Positions 11,706-23,430 of a DNA stretch of 64,000 nucleotides are shown one piece after another. How positions within the stretch are numbered: position 1 is the first letter of the stretch; each line of letters opens with the position of its first letter. Origin of the DNA: Lineus longissimus (taxonomy: Eukaryota > Nemertea > Pilidiophora > Heteronemertea > Lineidae); assembly GCF_910592395.1 (NCBI RefSeq), contig NC_088321.1, positions 3,350,001 through 3,414,000 of the forward strand, in the 5' to 3' direction. Both the position numbers and the translations under genes were made by a program. The notes under the pieces were generated by a model. It did no database searches, was not told the DNA's origin, and saw nothing but the letters and a program-made list of their open reading frames with translations.

Positions 11706-12835
11706 TAGCTCACCTCTTAGCAGAGGTGAGCTTATCCCATACCGTGGCGTCCGTCGTCTGTCGTCGTCGTCGTCGTCGTCGTCCGTCGTCGTCCGTCGTC
11801 CGTTAGCAGGGCACGTTTCGTAACTGTTAGAGCTATTGAGTTGAAAAATGGTACACATGTACCCTTATGTAATGACACCTTGGAGACCAAGTTTCGGTCC
11901 GATTCGTTTCATGGTTTGGCCACCAGGGGGCCAAACGTTAAAAGTGAAAATATGCAATATCTCCCTTAATAGTAGTCGGGAAATTTTGAAAAAAATATGG
12001 TAGGTACTTCTAGCAAAGGTGCATCATATATCCTCCGGGTTTTTGATTTGACCTCCTTTTCAAGGTCACAGAGGTCAAATGGTGTAAATTGGCCATTAGG
12101 ATGTAACGATGGCACGTTTCTAAACTGCAATGACTATTGATACCAAATTTGGTACACATTTACCCCTTAGTCAGGTGATCTCAGGGACCGAAGTTTGGTC
12201 CAATATGATTCACCACTTGACCACCAGGTGGCAAAATCCAAAAACCTTAAAAATGTGATTATTCCTTAACTTCTTGCCCGATTGCCACCAATTTGATATC
12301 ATGGGTACATCTAACCATCATACAGTATATGTCACACAGGTTTTTAATTTGACCTTCTTGTCAAGGTCACAGAGGTCAAATGGCGTAAATTCGCCGTCAG
12401 GCCGTAACTATGGCACGTTTCTTAACTGCAATGACTATTGATCACAAATTAAGTACACATGTACCCCTTGGTCAGGTGATCGCAGGTACCGAAGTTTGGT
12501 GCGATCTGATTTGCCGTTTGGCCTCCAGGGAGGGGGCCAAATCCTAAATTCTTCAAAATGCCATTATTTCTAGTAATGACTTGCCCGATTGGCACCAATT
12601 TTATATCATAGGTACATCTAATTCTAACAACCATTCAATGTGTCACCCGGGTCTTCTTTGATTTGACCTACTTTTCAAGGTCACATAGGTCGAATGTACT
12701 GTAAATTGGCCATTTTGGGGAAATTGTAATTGCTTGGACCTACATCAAACCTAACACTACATGACACAATACCATGCTCTTTATCCATCTTTCCTCCACA
12801 TGAGGTGAGCACAATGGCCCTGGCCATTTCATTTT
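11706..12835 (+). mobile_element. HINE-like Helentron derivative, copy 2 (best long copy)
   Basis: The 5' end is a palindrome AGCTCACCTC..GAGGTGAGCT (11707-11732) followed by a GTCGTC run. The 3' end is AGGTGAGCACA, then the hairpin AATGGCC-ct-GGCCATT (12813-12828), then TTCATTTT. Inside are three ~300 bp tandem units, each starting GGCACGTTTC (about 11807, 12111 and 12411), carrying a TTTGGTACACAT..ACCCC segment and a CCACCAGG-type segment, and ending with paired AGGTCA half-sites at about 12060, 12361 and 12675. It has no open reading frame of note. The layout of asymmetric terminal repeats plus a stem-loop near one end fits non-autonomous Helentrons (HINEs). Confidence 0.65.
12060..12079 (+). 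promoter_or_regulatory. AGGTCA direct repeat with 3 bp spacer (DR3-like)
   Basis: TCAAGGTCAcagAGGTCAAA contains two AGGTCA half-sites spaced by 3 bp. A TGACCT half-site lies 8 bp upstream in everted orientation. The same motif recurs at 12361-12380 and, mutated, at 12675-12692. Nuclear receptors of the ERR/FTZ-F1 and DR3-binding types recognise such half-sites; occupancy here is inference only. Confidence 0.35.
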
Positions 12836-13214
12836 ATTGGTAGTTTATCCGCTGTACATGCTAGGTAATATCAGTGTTTATTTTTTCATAGACCTCCGTC
12901 GGATGCAATGATCTTTATTCGTTCATCCTCAAATTGGAAAATCACCTTCACATCAGAAATAGTGGCCGACGTCACGGCCAAGTTCAGCGCATAGCTTCAT
13001 GAAAAAAAACCCTGCCCAGTTTGGCAATTTGACACCTGCGGACGAGTAATACATGTAATTGCTTTCAGTCAGCTGAGATCGCCGTTCACTAACACGACTA
13101 TCGACCAAATCGAATATTGAAAAACTTAGGCCCCAATAAGCGGAACCATGTCATTAAAACTCACCTGCACACTCGTGAACTGACGTCGGTTTCGTTAAAA
13201 GAGATTTCAAGTGA
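12836..13214. other. Unassigned sequence
   Basis: No recognisable gene or repeat in this short intergenic stretch. Confidence 0.4.
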
Positions 13215-13402
13215 AGTTCACATTGCAATCTCAGAACGGTTTGAGTCAAAGCGGTTCACGAGAAACACGTTACGAAGCGGTTTGCGTAGACTAGTTGGAA
13301 ATTGGTTCGAAAATTTTACAGTGGGAGCACGTCAGACCGTTTTGATGTCTTAAATTGGTGTACAATGGCACTTTAAACCGGTTTGAGATTGCAGCGTGAA
13401 CA
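13215..13402. mobile_element. Short MITE with ~27 bp terminal inverted repeats
   Basis: The left end (GTTCACATTGCAATCTCAGA...GGTTT) and right end (AAACCGGTTTGAGATTGCAG...GAAC) are inverted copies with few mismatches, enclosing about 130 bp that repeats the GCGGTT word. Length of about 190 bp and lack of coding fit a MITE. The termini are loosely hAT-like, but target duplications are not clear. Confidence 0.55.
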
Positions 13403-14192
13403 CGTCATATATGGCTCAGTCAAGTGGCAAACAATTCTACAATGATGTCAAGCTACCATCACCAAGTCAGTGCTGTCAGCTTCATATCAGATAACTGTTC
13501 CTATGAGAATATATCGTTGACAACAGCCAGCACTTGGGATCTGCAATACTTGGTTAGTATTATTTGAGCAGGCACTCCGCCACCTGCCTTCGAACATGAC
13601 AAAGACAATCGACTGGCTGATAGTTTTGATGACGCCTTTGCTTACCATGAGCTGAAAGAAAGAATACAGATGTTGTATAATGTGTAAATTTTTTTGTAAC
13701 GTTAGCTTTTTGGCCACAAATACGAGACTAGCTAATGTATAACGAAATCTCGATTTCAACAATATTGATGTGTTTGGTCGGAATGCCTAATCCATAATTA
13801 TTATGTAATGCTACATTCTTCTTATTGGGTCCCAAAATATTCTTCTTTCCGACATTCAGTAGATGCACTGGGCTATATTATGTTTACCAATGATAAATCC
13901 TATAGTTACTTTCAACGATATTTTAAGTGTATAACACCTTCATTCACTCAGTTGTTCTTATCACCTTGAACAGATGTTATCGTAAAACGGCCGTTCACTT
14001 TTTCTGTACAAAACTGTAATACTTATATATTTCTTATGATTGATATTTCCCCATCACTCTTATAATGTCATCTGTGCCTTCAATGATTACAATGATGACA
14101 CACTGAAGAGAGTTAATGATATCATTTGCGCCTCTGATCTGCTTACCTCATTTATCTGAAAGAGAGAATACAGAAGTTGTAACGTAAACTCC

Positions 14193-14292
14193 TCGGGAGG
14201 CCATGACAATGTCATGTCATTTTAATGACATTGTCATGGCCTCCCGACTAGTGATTAGGCACTCTATTAAAGTTAAAACTTAAATAGAGTGA
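14193..14292. repeat. Two adjacent long hairpins
   Basis: The first hairpin has perfect 23 bp arms at 14193-14215 and 14225-14247 with a 9 nt loop. Immediately after it, 14261-14292 forms a second hairpin with about 15 bp arms (CACTCTATT...AATAGAGTG, one mismatch). Such perfect symmetry in AT-rich neutral sequence suggests a recent fold-back or MITE end rather than chance. Confidence 0.6.
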
Positions 14293-15902
14293 GCGGCTTT
14301 TTACCTCATATGTTTGTACTTCCCTTGTTTCATTATTAGCAAACCACACTTTTGAACATTTTTTGTCTTTTTAAAATTTGGCTTTTAGTATTAGAAGTAA
14401 GAAAGACATGATTTTTGTTAATCTCTACCCTCAAAGGGTCAATGAATTCCTCGCGTGGGAATTTGCTTTCCCGCTCTCCGAAATGCAGTGTTGTTTGCCG
14501 AGAAATGAGAGTCCGAAGCCTTACAAATGACGCATTTTCTCTCCCGATGTTCTAATTTTTCGAAGCGATGTTAAGAAAAGACGTTGAATGTACCCTTTGT
14601 ATTATTAAAGTCGTCCACCATCGTGGCTGATTTGGGCTATATTCCTAGTAAAGACTCTATAGCAACAAGGAAAAAATTTTCTGTTTTGATGCATTGCTCC
14701 AGGCAGTGCATATATTCATGCATTTCTCCATATGTGGAGGATCTCCGGGCTCTGGGTAACTCGCGTCCAGTTAAAACATTGGAATAGCGTTTCAGTCAGC
14801 TTTTAAATCATGAATTTTATATGCAGTTGGGTGGTGGAAACTACTGGAAACTGTAATAATTAAAGGTGACTGGCAGTAAACAAATTGGTAAAATTACCCT
14901 AACAATGCCATTGGTAATTTAAGAGTCAAAACGCAATACATGTACTTCATTTACCATATAGAAATGATTTAACACACAAAATATGCAATATCGATGTGGT
15001 GAGTTTTTGCTTAAAATTCCATTCATCTTGCATTAAGACTGTTTGTTCGATAAACCAAAAATTCAAATGCAAATACACAATAACACATTGGTCAATGAAA
15101 GCTCTGACATGTCGGAGGTTTTGATTTGGTGATTTCATCTTAGACCTGAAGCCGAAAACGGACACATTTGGCACCAAATGTTGACATACCAATAATGGAA
15201 CATTACAAAAGTAAGCAATATGTGACGATTGGTTACAAGAATACTTTCGTTTTTTTTATAAAGATGAAACGAAACGCACGCCAAAAATAAATCTAACTAA
15301 CGGTAACTTCATGTTTATGTTAACCAGCATATTAACTCCGGAAAAGAATGACGGCCTTCTGCCCTAAAAGCTCCTCATGATTGTTCCAAGTGGGTCTTTT
15401 AGACTTGCCACACCGAATATATTTTCAATACCTCTCCTAATATGCACTTGACAGTTAAAAACATACTCGCGCCTAATTGATAGGTCTGGATCCTCCAACC
15501 TTGTCTCAGCGCTCCATTTTCAACTCTGAAATGCTGGTTAATCACGTGTTTTTGGCTGAATATTATTGAAAATATCGTCGCTCCCCCCGTGTCTCGCAAG
15601 GAACGTCGAAGTCGAAGTTCGAGAGCGGGATTTTTTGACAATCTGCCTCCCCCTCCCCCCGGAAATAATCCTGGCGTAAACCCTGCTTGTGAGCATTTGT
15701 TACCAGCAATAGTAGCATGCTGGGGTATACATATGGAAAAATCCGTTGCGAGCTTTGCTGGCGGTTACCTTGCGAGCATGCTGGGGTATAAATGCGACGG
15801 CTCCAGTCAAGCTCGATTATTTTTCGTTCTTAATAAATGTGTGTACGAGCTGATTTCCCCGATTGCGTTTCCGACAATTTCTTGGCGAACTCTATGTAAG
15901 CC
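14293..15902. other. Unassigned sequence
   Basis: No gene was recognised. The open stretch 15589-15951 runs into the hairpin of the next element and has no domain-like content. Confidence 0.4.
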
Positions 15903-17352
15903 CTGCGCTGTTAATTATGCCCCCGCTAAAGTGGGGGCATTATGTTCTTAGGTGGTTTCCGGCCGCGTCCGCCACACTGAATTCCAGACTATAACTCAAG
16001 AACCCCTTGCTCAGCTGACTTGAAATTTTTAGGGGGTGTAGGCCTAGTGTGTCAAAGGGTCCCTATTGTTTTTTGTCGCGTTCCAAAATCCAATATGGCC
16101 ACCAGCCGCCATCTTAGATTTTCGCATTCCGCTCGTTTACTAGAGAACCGGAGGTCCAACAGTCTTCAAACTTTTGTGGTGTGATTGTCTATGGTAGGGG
16201 AGGTTCCCTATCGATTTTGGGCCCGAACCGAAATCAAAGATGGCCGCCAGCCACCATCTTAGATTTTCGCATTCCGCTCGTTTACTAGAGAACCGAAGGT
16301 CCAACAGTCTTCAAACTTTTGTGGTGTGATTGTCTATGGTAGGGGAGGTTCCCTATCGATTTTGGGCCCGAACCGAAATCAAAGATGGCCGCCAGCCACC
16401 ATCTTAGATTTTCGCATTCCGCTCGTTAACTAGAGAACCGGAGGTCCAACAGTCTTCAAACTTTTGTGGCGTGATGGTCTATGGTAGGGGAGGTTCCCTA
16501 TCGATTTTGGGCCCAACCCGAAATCAAAGATGGCCGCCAGCCACCATCTTAGATTTTCTCATTCCGCTCGTTAACTGGAGAACCGGAGGTCCAACAGTCT
16601 TCAAACTTTTGTGGCGTAATGGTCTATGGTAGGGGAGGTTCCCTATCGATTTTGGGCCCGACCCGAAATCAAAGATGGCCGCCAGCCACCATCTTAGATT
16701 TTGGCATTCCGCTCGTTAACTGGAGAACCGGAGGTCCAACAGTCTTCAAACTTTTGTGGTGTAATGGTCTATGGTAGGGGAGGTTCCCTATCGATTTTGG
16801 GCCAGACCCGAAATCAAAGATGGCCACCAGGTCCCCGACTTGGTGATTTGTATTCCGCCCCGTAAATTAAAAACCGAGTGAGTGACAGACCTGAAACTTA
16901 TGTGGTGTTATTACCTAGTGTAGGGGAGGTTCCCTATCCATTTTGGGCCCGATCTGAAATCCAAGATGGCTGCCAGGCCCGACTTGGTTTTTCGCATTCC
17001 GACCTGTAACTCAAGAACCAAGTGAGTGACAGACCTGAAACTTATGTGGTGTGATCAGGTTGTGTAGGGGAGGTTCCCTGTCGATTTTGGGCCTGACCCA
17101 AAATCAATATGGCTGCCAGCAGCCAACTTAGATTTTGGTATTCCGATTGTTAACTGAAGAACTAGAGGTTTGACACACTTCAAACTTTTGTGGTGCAATG
17201 GTCATTCAGGGGATGCTCTCTATCAATTTTGGGCGTGTTCCAAAATCCAATATGGCTGCCAGCAGCCAACTTAGATTGTGGTATTCCGATTGTTAACTGA
17301 AGAACTAGAGGTTTGACACACTTCAAACTTTTGTGGTGTGAGCGGGGGCATA
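15903..17352 (+). mobile_element. Element with nine ~145 bp tandem repeats
   Basis: The left end is a hairpin GCCCCCGCTAAAGTGGGGGC (from 15907) and the right end is GAGCGGGGGCATAC (about 17341). Between them a unit of exactly 145 bp recurs: the word CTTAGATTTT starts at 16113, 16258, 16403, 16548 and 16693. Four degenerate units follow (about 16840, 16980, 17127 and 17270, with period drift to about 143). Each intact unit contains AAGATGGCCGCC facing CCACCATCTT, an inverted pair. Similarity is highest among the central units, which suggests local expansion. It is non-coding. Confidence 0.75.
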
Positions 17353-18290
17353 CATTCGCAATTTGCCCCAATTGTGTTATATATTTCTAGTTATTACTAT
17401 GACTGCTTTGATTGTGTTTGGGAACCACATATATATGTCGTCCATATGAAAACAACGCTTGGTTGTAGCATCAACCCGATAATACTGTCTTTCATCCTGA
17501 CATTCTGCAGTGAGGTCCGACCCAAGAGTACTGGCAAAAGCTGTTAAAAATGTCCCTACACTTGAGCATATAATATGTTTAACATCATTATCAAGATGTC
17601 TAGTCAGCAGGACAATTTTAACAAGTTAGGAATCTATGAGTTTGTGCTTATTTGCGGACAAGATCGACTGGCACCTGATATGCATCGTTCAAACATGACC
17701 CATGAGCGCAATCGGATTTTCGTGTGATCGCAACAGGACACCTTCCACGGTATTCAGTAAATCAGAACCTTTGCCAAAGTATTAGTACAGAACGTTTCCT
17801 GAAAATTGACGAGACGGAAGTTGGTCGATTACTTCTCCGGACGCAGAACCGCATGACCACCGATGAAGTATCTTGGGCATTCATGGCTTCTTATCTGTCT
17901 TGATACTGGGTATGTTTTGGGTAAGTTTTTAACCGTTTAAGACCGACCTAGAAGAAAATTAAAGGTATAAGCCCGAAAAAGAAGACGCTTTATAACTTTA
18001 TTGATCATCGATTGTCCAACGGGAGCGGCAGCCAATTGGTAAATTTTCAGTTAAAACCTGTTTGATCGATCGCATGCATGATGAATACGCTGGCCGGTGT
18101 ATATGATGTACGCGGTAGCACGCTCAGAATACGTGGTGTCGCGGGAGAAGTAGTCCAGGCAGAAAGAAGTCCAAGTTGGTCCATAAAGCAGCAGAAGCAC
18201 TTGTTCTCCTACAATGCCAATCAACCAAGTTACCGAGTGATTCGATGACAAGCAACAGCTGTCGATCATCCACCACCAAGTCGTCTAGGT
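17353..18290. other. Unassigned sequence, possible BEL/Pao leader
   Basis: Nothing was assigned with confidence. It precedes the BEL/Pao gag relic on the same strand and may hold an eroded LTR or leader, but no terminal TG..CA pair was found. Confidence 0.3.
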
Positions 18291-21200
18291 TCAGACAAAG
18301 GAAGTTTTAGAAGCTGAAATGGTGAAAACTAAACAGATTGCTGAGCAACAGATACAGGAGGCTAGGATTCAAGCCGAGATAGCTCGAAAGGAGATCCACA
18401 TTAGCATGAAGATGCGGCGCTGATTGGTAGACTTGAGAGCAGAGATGTGCCCTGTGCAGTCATACTCTGAAGACGATCCAAAGTAGAAGAACGGTTGAAA
18501 GAAGCCGCTCGCCGAACAGGCATCATTGCCTTGTATCAACCCAATTTGGTAAGCCCTGCTGGAATTGCCTAGCCCAGCTTGAATTGCCAAACAGGTAAAA
18601 TATTCTACTTTGTTTTGCGAGCCAGAGACTTTACAACACATTAGCCAACATTAGAGCTGTGACGTCATATTTGAATGAATATGCGCATAATTAATAATGG
18701 CTGATTTCTCGCTCTCGATTCAATTTCTTTTACTAAACTCGTGTTCTTGTCAAAAATCGATGGACAGGAATATACACGTGTGTGTTATTTAAAGTAAGCG
18801 TAATAATTGCATTGGGTACATTGCTAAGGTCATTCGCTATAACTCCAGTAGTTTTGTTGACCGCTTTGCCATCGAATGGTAATTAGCTCTTCAACGACTA
18901 TACATATTAATGAGTTCGGCTCTCCATTCAGGGTAAAAAAAGTCGGCGTTGGTAAGCCAGGCTTGCCAATAGACACTTCCTTGAAAGAATGGGCAGATGA
19001 AGATTTTGGGGTGTAAAATCATATTCAATTCGGTCCAATTGTCGCCGAAAACGGATATGTTCAACCAGATAAGGGCGAGAAACCAAACCCGTTGTATCCA
19101 TGCACCGGTGAACTTACTCAGGATATGAGCGGTAAGCTTACGAAAGAAAGTCCGGAAGTCGTGCAGAGATCCACCAAATCAGCTGACATTGATGTGAAAC
19201 AAGGGCTGCCACGTCTGTTGGTGAAGTTCAACGGGACTGGTCCATGCATACCCAAGGGATGATGCGAGATTACATCTTACTGCAAGGCACTGATGAAAGG
19301 GTTGCTTTTCAATCAAATCCACGCTGAATAACGTTGCAAAACCAGTTTCAGTCACAGTTTCATACATTGGAAGCGCAAGCATGTCAAGCTACAGGGGGTG
19401 AACCGTGGTGTCCATACACAAGACCTACTTAACCACCATCGCCATGATATTCAGGGTCATGGTCATTCTAGACCAAGAGATGTATTATGTCAGAGTGCTC
19501 CAGCTGTCATTCATTACTCGAGCCAAGGTCATCAGAATTTAGGTCAAGGACATTTGGGAGAGAGAGACGGTTCAATTCACATGATTCAGAGCTTTCCAGC
19601 CACTCCTCAGTATTAAAGCGAGGGGCATCATAATCCTGGTCAAGGTCATGCCATCTTAAGCCATTCGTTGTCCAGCTGAAGGCTCTTCAGCGCGCCTTGA
19701 GCTGCCAAAGTCAGAGATAAAGGGTTTCGATGGAGACCCCTTGATTATGCCAGGTTTATGATGGCGTTTAAGCAGAATGTTGAGACAAGAACATGTGACC
19801 CAGGGAAACTGTTCTAGCTTCTACGAAAACATTCCCAAGGAAGGGCCAGCGATGCCATTGCGAAATATGACATACTTTTTTCAGACCAGAGGCTAAGCAC
19901 GACATTTGGTTAAACTTCGGGCAACCGCATCTGATGACAATGGAATTTTTTAAAAAGCTGAATTCACAGGGCGACATTAACTATGGTGACAGGCATGGAA
20001 CAAGAAGGTACGCCGAGCTGTCTCTCCGTAGCGTTAACAAATAGAAGGGAAAGGATCATCAGACTACCTTTTGGACGCCGTTGCCAAGTTGCCAATGCAG
20101 GATCGTCGTGCTTTGTTGTGAAAGACCGCTTCGATCCGAGAAGAGTCGAAGAAAGTCAGTTTCGCCGATGCCTTTAATTTTGTCAAAAGACTCTTGCGAG
20201 AAGTGAATGATACTGAATTTGCAGCGTGAAGCATGATAAACCGAGGACCATTCACAAGGAGTGAGACAGCTGTGAAGGCGTACTTCCTATCGAAGACAAA
20301 GACTGCTGATGCGACTAATTAAGGTGCATTCAATGCGCGTGCAGTGACGGTCCGGAGCACTGTATTTGATAGTGTTCTATCATCCGGAAACTTCCATGGA
20401 AACAGAGGCAGGAAAAGTCAAAGGAAAAGGGCTGCATGTTTCAACTCTCTAAATGCTGATGAAAAATCAGCCACAACAACTCAGCCAAGAAAGGCCCTTC
20501 ACCGAGGGAATGTCAGGATGCAGGTCAATATCGAAACACCATACCCTTCTAAATTTTGATTATGACGATTAAGAAAAGGGCAGCAGCCCGACCAGCTCCA
20601 TGACAATCAACAGCAATTTCTACTCAGAGAAGCAGATCACAGGGTGTACTTCCTAGCCTTTCCAGTCATTATCATCAGGTCTCTAATCACTGGAAAAAAA
20701 CCTGGGCAGGGATAGACTCGTTTTGCAAGAAGCTGCAAGAGTATAATCATGTCTCTGTAAAAGAACAGGAGATGAGCGAGATGCTCATGAGCTAGATTAG
20801 CTGAATTTGATCGAGTTGGGACCAAGCATCATTTCGACAAGCCAACCTCAGCAAAAGATGTGATGCGAATGAGATTCTAAATGACATCCCCAGCAAAAGA
20901 GAGCTGGCACTAAAAAGACTTGAGGGAATCAGGACAAAGCTGAAGAAAAGAAGATTGTTGAAAGAAAAACTGACAGAATACGATGGCAATTGTGAACTCT
21001 TCAGAAAATACAGAGAGAATGGCTATGCTGCTGAGATAGCGACCAATGTGCCTGTACAATACGTGTCCTTTCACCATGTGTATCACCCAGCAAAACCTGG
21101 AAAAATGAGGATCGTGTGGTACGCTGCCGCACGCCATGAGGATATACCTGCTTTAATGACCATGTTTATGCAGGAGCAGAAAGCATGAATTCGCTGCTTG

Positions 21201-21665
21201 GTGACTTGATAAGGTTCATGGACTTGAGGAGAAGTAGCTTCCAAGTTGACATCAATGCGATGCATAATCAGATTTACATCAGGAGGCAACATCGGAATCT
21301 GATGAGACGAGGTTTCTGTAGTTCAAAGATGATGAATTAGATGCAGTGCCTGAAGAGTACCAGCTCCTCAACAATTACTTGGGTGGTACACATGCTCCTG
21401 CGATGGCAGGTTATGCAGTATAAGCGACATTTTTGGACAACAAGGACGATTTCCACCCAGAACAATCCATACAGGACTTTGTAACACATACGTTGTTGAT
21501 GTTTCGAAGTCTTAAGAGCCAAGGCTGGCAGTCCAAGTTGTCTCAGAAATTTTTGGCCTATTCACAATCAAAAGAGGTGGATTCGAGCTGGCCAAGTTTG
21601 TCACATCTTAGACAAAGATCTTCTGCTGCTGCTAGATGATCCAAAACTCCAGGCGGCATCAAGAG
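18291..21665 (+). pseudogene. BEL/Pao LTR-retrotransposon gag-pol relic
   Basis: A coiled-coil gag N-terminus (KTKQIAEQQIQEARIQAEIA) lies at about 18315-18420. The DUF1759-type gag core is at about 19700-19870 (LPKSEIKGFDGDP, then after a frameshift LDYARFMMAFKQN and a stop). The palm region of a BEL-type reverse transcriptase is at 20955-21188 (FHHVYHPAKPGKMRIV). A later RT segment at about 21385-21610 has YLGGTHAPAMAGYA, DNKDDFHPE and GG..FELAKFVTS words. Order and strand match a gag-protease-RT polyprotein, but many stops and shifts show it is dead. RNase H, integrase and LTRs were not seen. The LINE that follows directly suggests the 3' half was lost or replaced. Confidence 0.7.
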
Positions 21666-21676
21666 TGTGAGTCGAT

Positions 21677-22175
21677 ATGGGACATGAATACAATAGCAGG
21701 GGAAGAGGTGGCAGAGGACGGCGTGGATGTCGGCGTACCAACCCCTCACTTCCAAGTGTCTTGAGATTAAGGGATCACTCCCTTGACAATTGCAGTGGTT
21801 CAGATGCTGACTCCGATGATGGTTTTAAAGTTCCCAGTTATGAACAGAAATGGTTGCGTAGACGTGAAAACGCGAGTCAAAAGGTGATCACCGGCAAATC
21901 TGGTAGCTGTGGTTTCAAGGGTGCCCCGGAGCCGGACAGAGATTTGTTCTTCTTTGAGTCGATCATTCAACTCTTACTGAGGACCTTTAGAGTCATCTCA
22001 AAAATAAGAATTTTGAGATTCGCAAGCTTGCGATTGTGTCTCATGAGGAAGCCCAGTTCAGATCCTTTCGATTAACTGTGTGAAAGTCACAGTTTGGCAG
22101 GCTGTTTGATGAGAGCTTTGGCCAGAGGGTGTGCGCATTAGAAAATTCAATACCCCGCGATCGCAGCTCGGAGGA
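21677..22175 (+). pseudogene. LINE ORF1-like protein (RNA-binding), broken
   Basis: The translation starts MGHEYNSRGRGGRGRRG, an RGG-type nucleic-acid-binding stretch, followed by an acidic serine-rich segment and VPSYEQKWLRRREN, then GKSGSCGFKGAPEPDRDLFF. After a frameshift near 21957 the expected continuation is visible in another frame (KLAIVSHEEAQFRSFRLTV, about 22025-22075) up to about 22170. This order is typical of the first protein of LINEs found in marine invertebrates. It lies 20 bp before the endonuclease ORF on the same strand, consistent with a two-ORF LINE. Confidence 0.55.
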
Positions 22176-22193
22176 TAACGACAGTAGTAATCA

Positions 22194-22910
22194 GTGATGG
22201 CTAGTTACGGTACTTTTGTGAACGTTAAACTGCTCTTCACCTGGTGGACAATCATGAGCCTGTTGAATATCACAACATACAATAGTAACAGACTAGGGCC
22301 CTGTAGAAAGGAGGACATGACCGCATATAGTGACTTTATTCTTTTTCCAGAACACTGGCAATATGTTGAGCAGCTCAATAAACTGAGCGCTGACTTAGGA
22401 CATAACATGAACATTCATGGTGTTTCTGGTATGGATAAGGAATCTTTGTTGGTTGGCAGACCACATGGGGGTGTCGCAATCGCCTGGAACGCGAGTTTAG
22501 GCGCTGTTGTAAAACCTGTGCAGTGGGAATCCAAACGAGTGTGTGCTGCTCAGGTCAAAAACTTGAGTCTTCATCCTGATCAGAGTGAAATTCTTTTGGT
22601 AAATGTTTATAAGCCGACCAACAGTGGTCAGCAGAATATTGGAGATTTTAACGGGGTGTTGCAAGAAATCACAGCCATTCTTGAAAGTAATCAAGCTACT
22701 GATATAATTATTGGAGGGGACTGGAATACTGACTTTAGCAGAGCTGACTCGGCTCATACTCGGGCCTTACTTGATTTCATTAAAAGGGGGAGCCTGGTCA
22801 GTGGACAGGTACCCAATACCTGTAATGCTGAATACACTTTTGAGAGTAAAATAACGGGTGAAAGACCACTAACTGATCATTTAAATGTTTCGGAAAGTGT
22901 GTTTAACTAG
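22194..22910 (+). CDS. LINE ORF2 endonuclease (EEP/APE-type) domain
   Basis: 238 residues with the landmarks of the endonuclease/exonuclease/phosphatase fold used by LINEs to nick target DNA: N-terminal NITTYNSNRL, FPEHW (family usually has an EHW motif), GRPHGGVAIAWN, VNVYKPT, and the catalytic GGDWNTDFSR with Asp-Asn pair. The final SDH-type motif is present only as LTDHLN and the frame then closes, so the ORF is truncated. Start at 22194 is the first ATG after the ORF1 relic. The rest of ORF2 continues, broken, downstream. It acts in the nucleus in an active LINE; this copy cannot retrotranspose. Confidence 0.75.
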   Translation: MMASYGTFVNVKLLFTWWTIMSLLNITTYNSNRLGPCRKEDMTAYSDFILFPEHWQYVEQLNKLSADLGHNMNIHGVSGMDKESLLVGRPHGGVAIAWNASLGAVVKPVQWESKRVCAAQVKNLSLHPDQSEILLVNVYKPTNSGQQNIGDFNGVLQEITAILESNQATDIIIGGDWNTDFSRADSAHTRALLDFIKRGSLVSGQVPNTCNAEYTFESKITGERPLTDHLNVSESVFN

Positions 22911-23430
22911 AACTGAGATTTCACCGGCACTCCAGAGCTGTGTATCACTTGGCCGTGAGACGGATCAAAAGGGAACAAGATAGAGTTGCTGCTGAAAAAT
23001 TGGCTAATTCTCTAAGGGGTAAAAACAATAAAGAATTTTGGAAACATGTCAAAAAGATCAAAGATTGGGGTGGTGTAATTAATGCTGAGTTCAGTGGATC
23101 GAGGGTAAGGAGGATATTTATGAAGTGTTTGCTGACAAATTCAAAATTGTGTATAATTCCGTGCCTTATTAAAATGTTGATATGAATAATTTAAAGGAGT
23201 CAATGAGTGAAAACATCCTGTTAAAGTGTTGTGAGGGTCGGTGTAATAAAAACCACCGGGTTGGCGTTGAGGATGTGAGCCTGGGTATCAGGAAGCTTGT
23301 AAGAGGGGGAAGAAGGATAGTTCCCCTCACATTCAGTCATATCATTTTATTCATGGAGGTCATAAATCAAATTATGTTATCTTTGCTTCTAAGCTCAATG
23401 GTCTCGCATGGATATTATGGCATGATATAT
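22911..23430 (+). pseudogene. LINE ORF2 linker and start of reverse transcriptase, broken
   Basis: Continues the endonuclease ORF in several frames: AVRRIKREQDRVAAEKLANS and FWKHVKKIKDWGG, then (after a shift) DIYEVFADKFKIVYNSVPY, then VGVEDVSLGIRKLVRGG, then (another shift) SYHFIHGGHKSNYVIF. This is the standard connection between endonuclease and the first reverse-transcriptase blocks. Similarity ends at about 23430, before any catalytic RT motif, where AT-rich repeats begin. So the LINE is 3' truncated or interrupted. Confidence 0.65.

Noticed and set aside
11640-11858. ORF encoding poly-Asp/poly-Ser on opposite strands
   Set aside because: Produced by a GTCGTC microsatellite inside a HINE copy.
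15589-15951. 120-codon plus-strand ORF
   Set aside because: Runs into the hairpin of the tandem-repeat element, proline run from simple sequence, no domain.
16091-17340. CRISPR array
   Set aside because: Long 145 bp units without short repeats or unique spacers, in a eukaryotic context.
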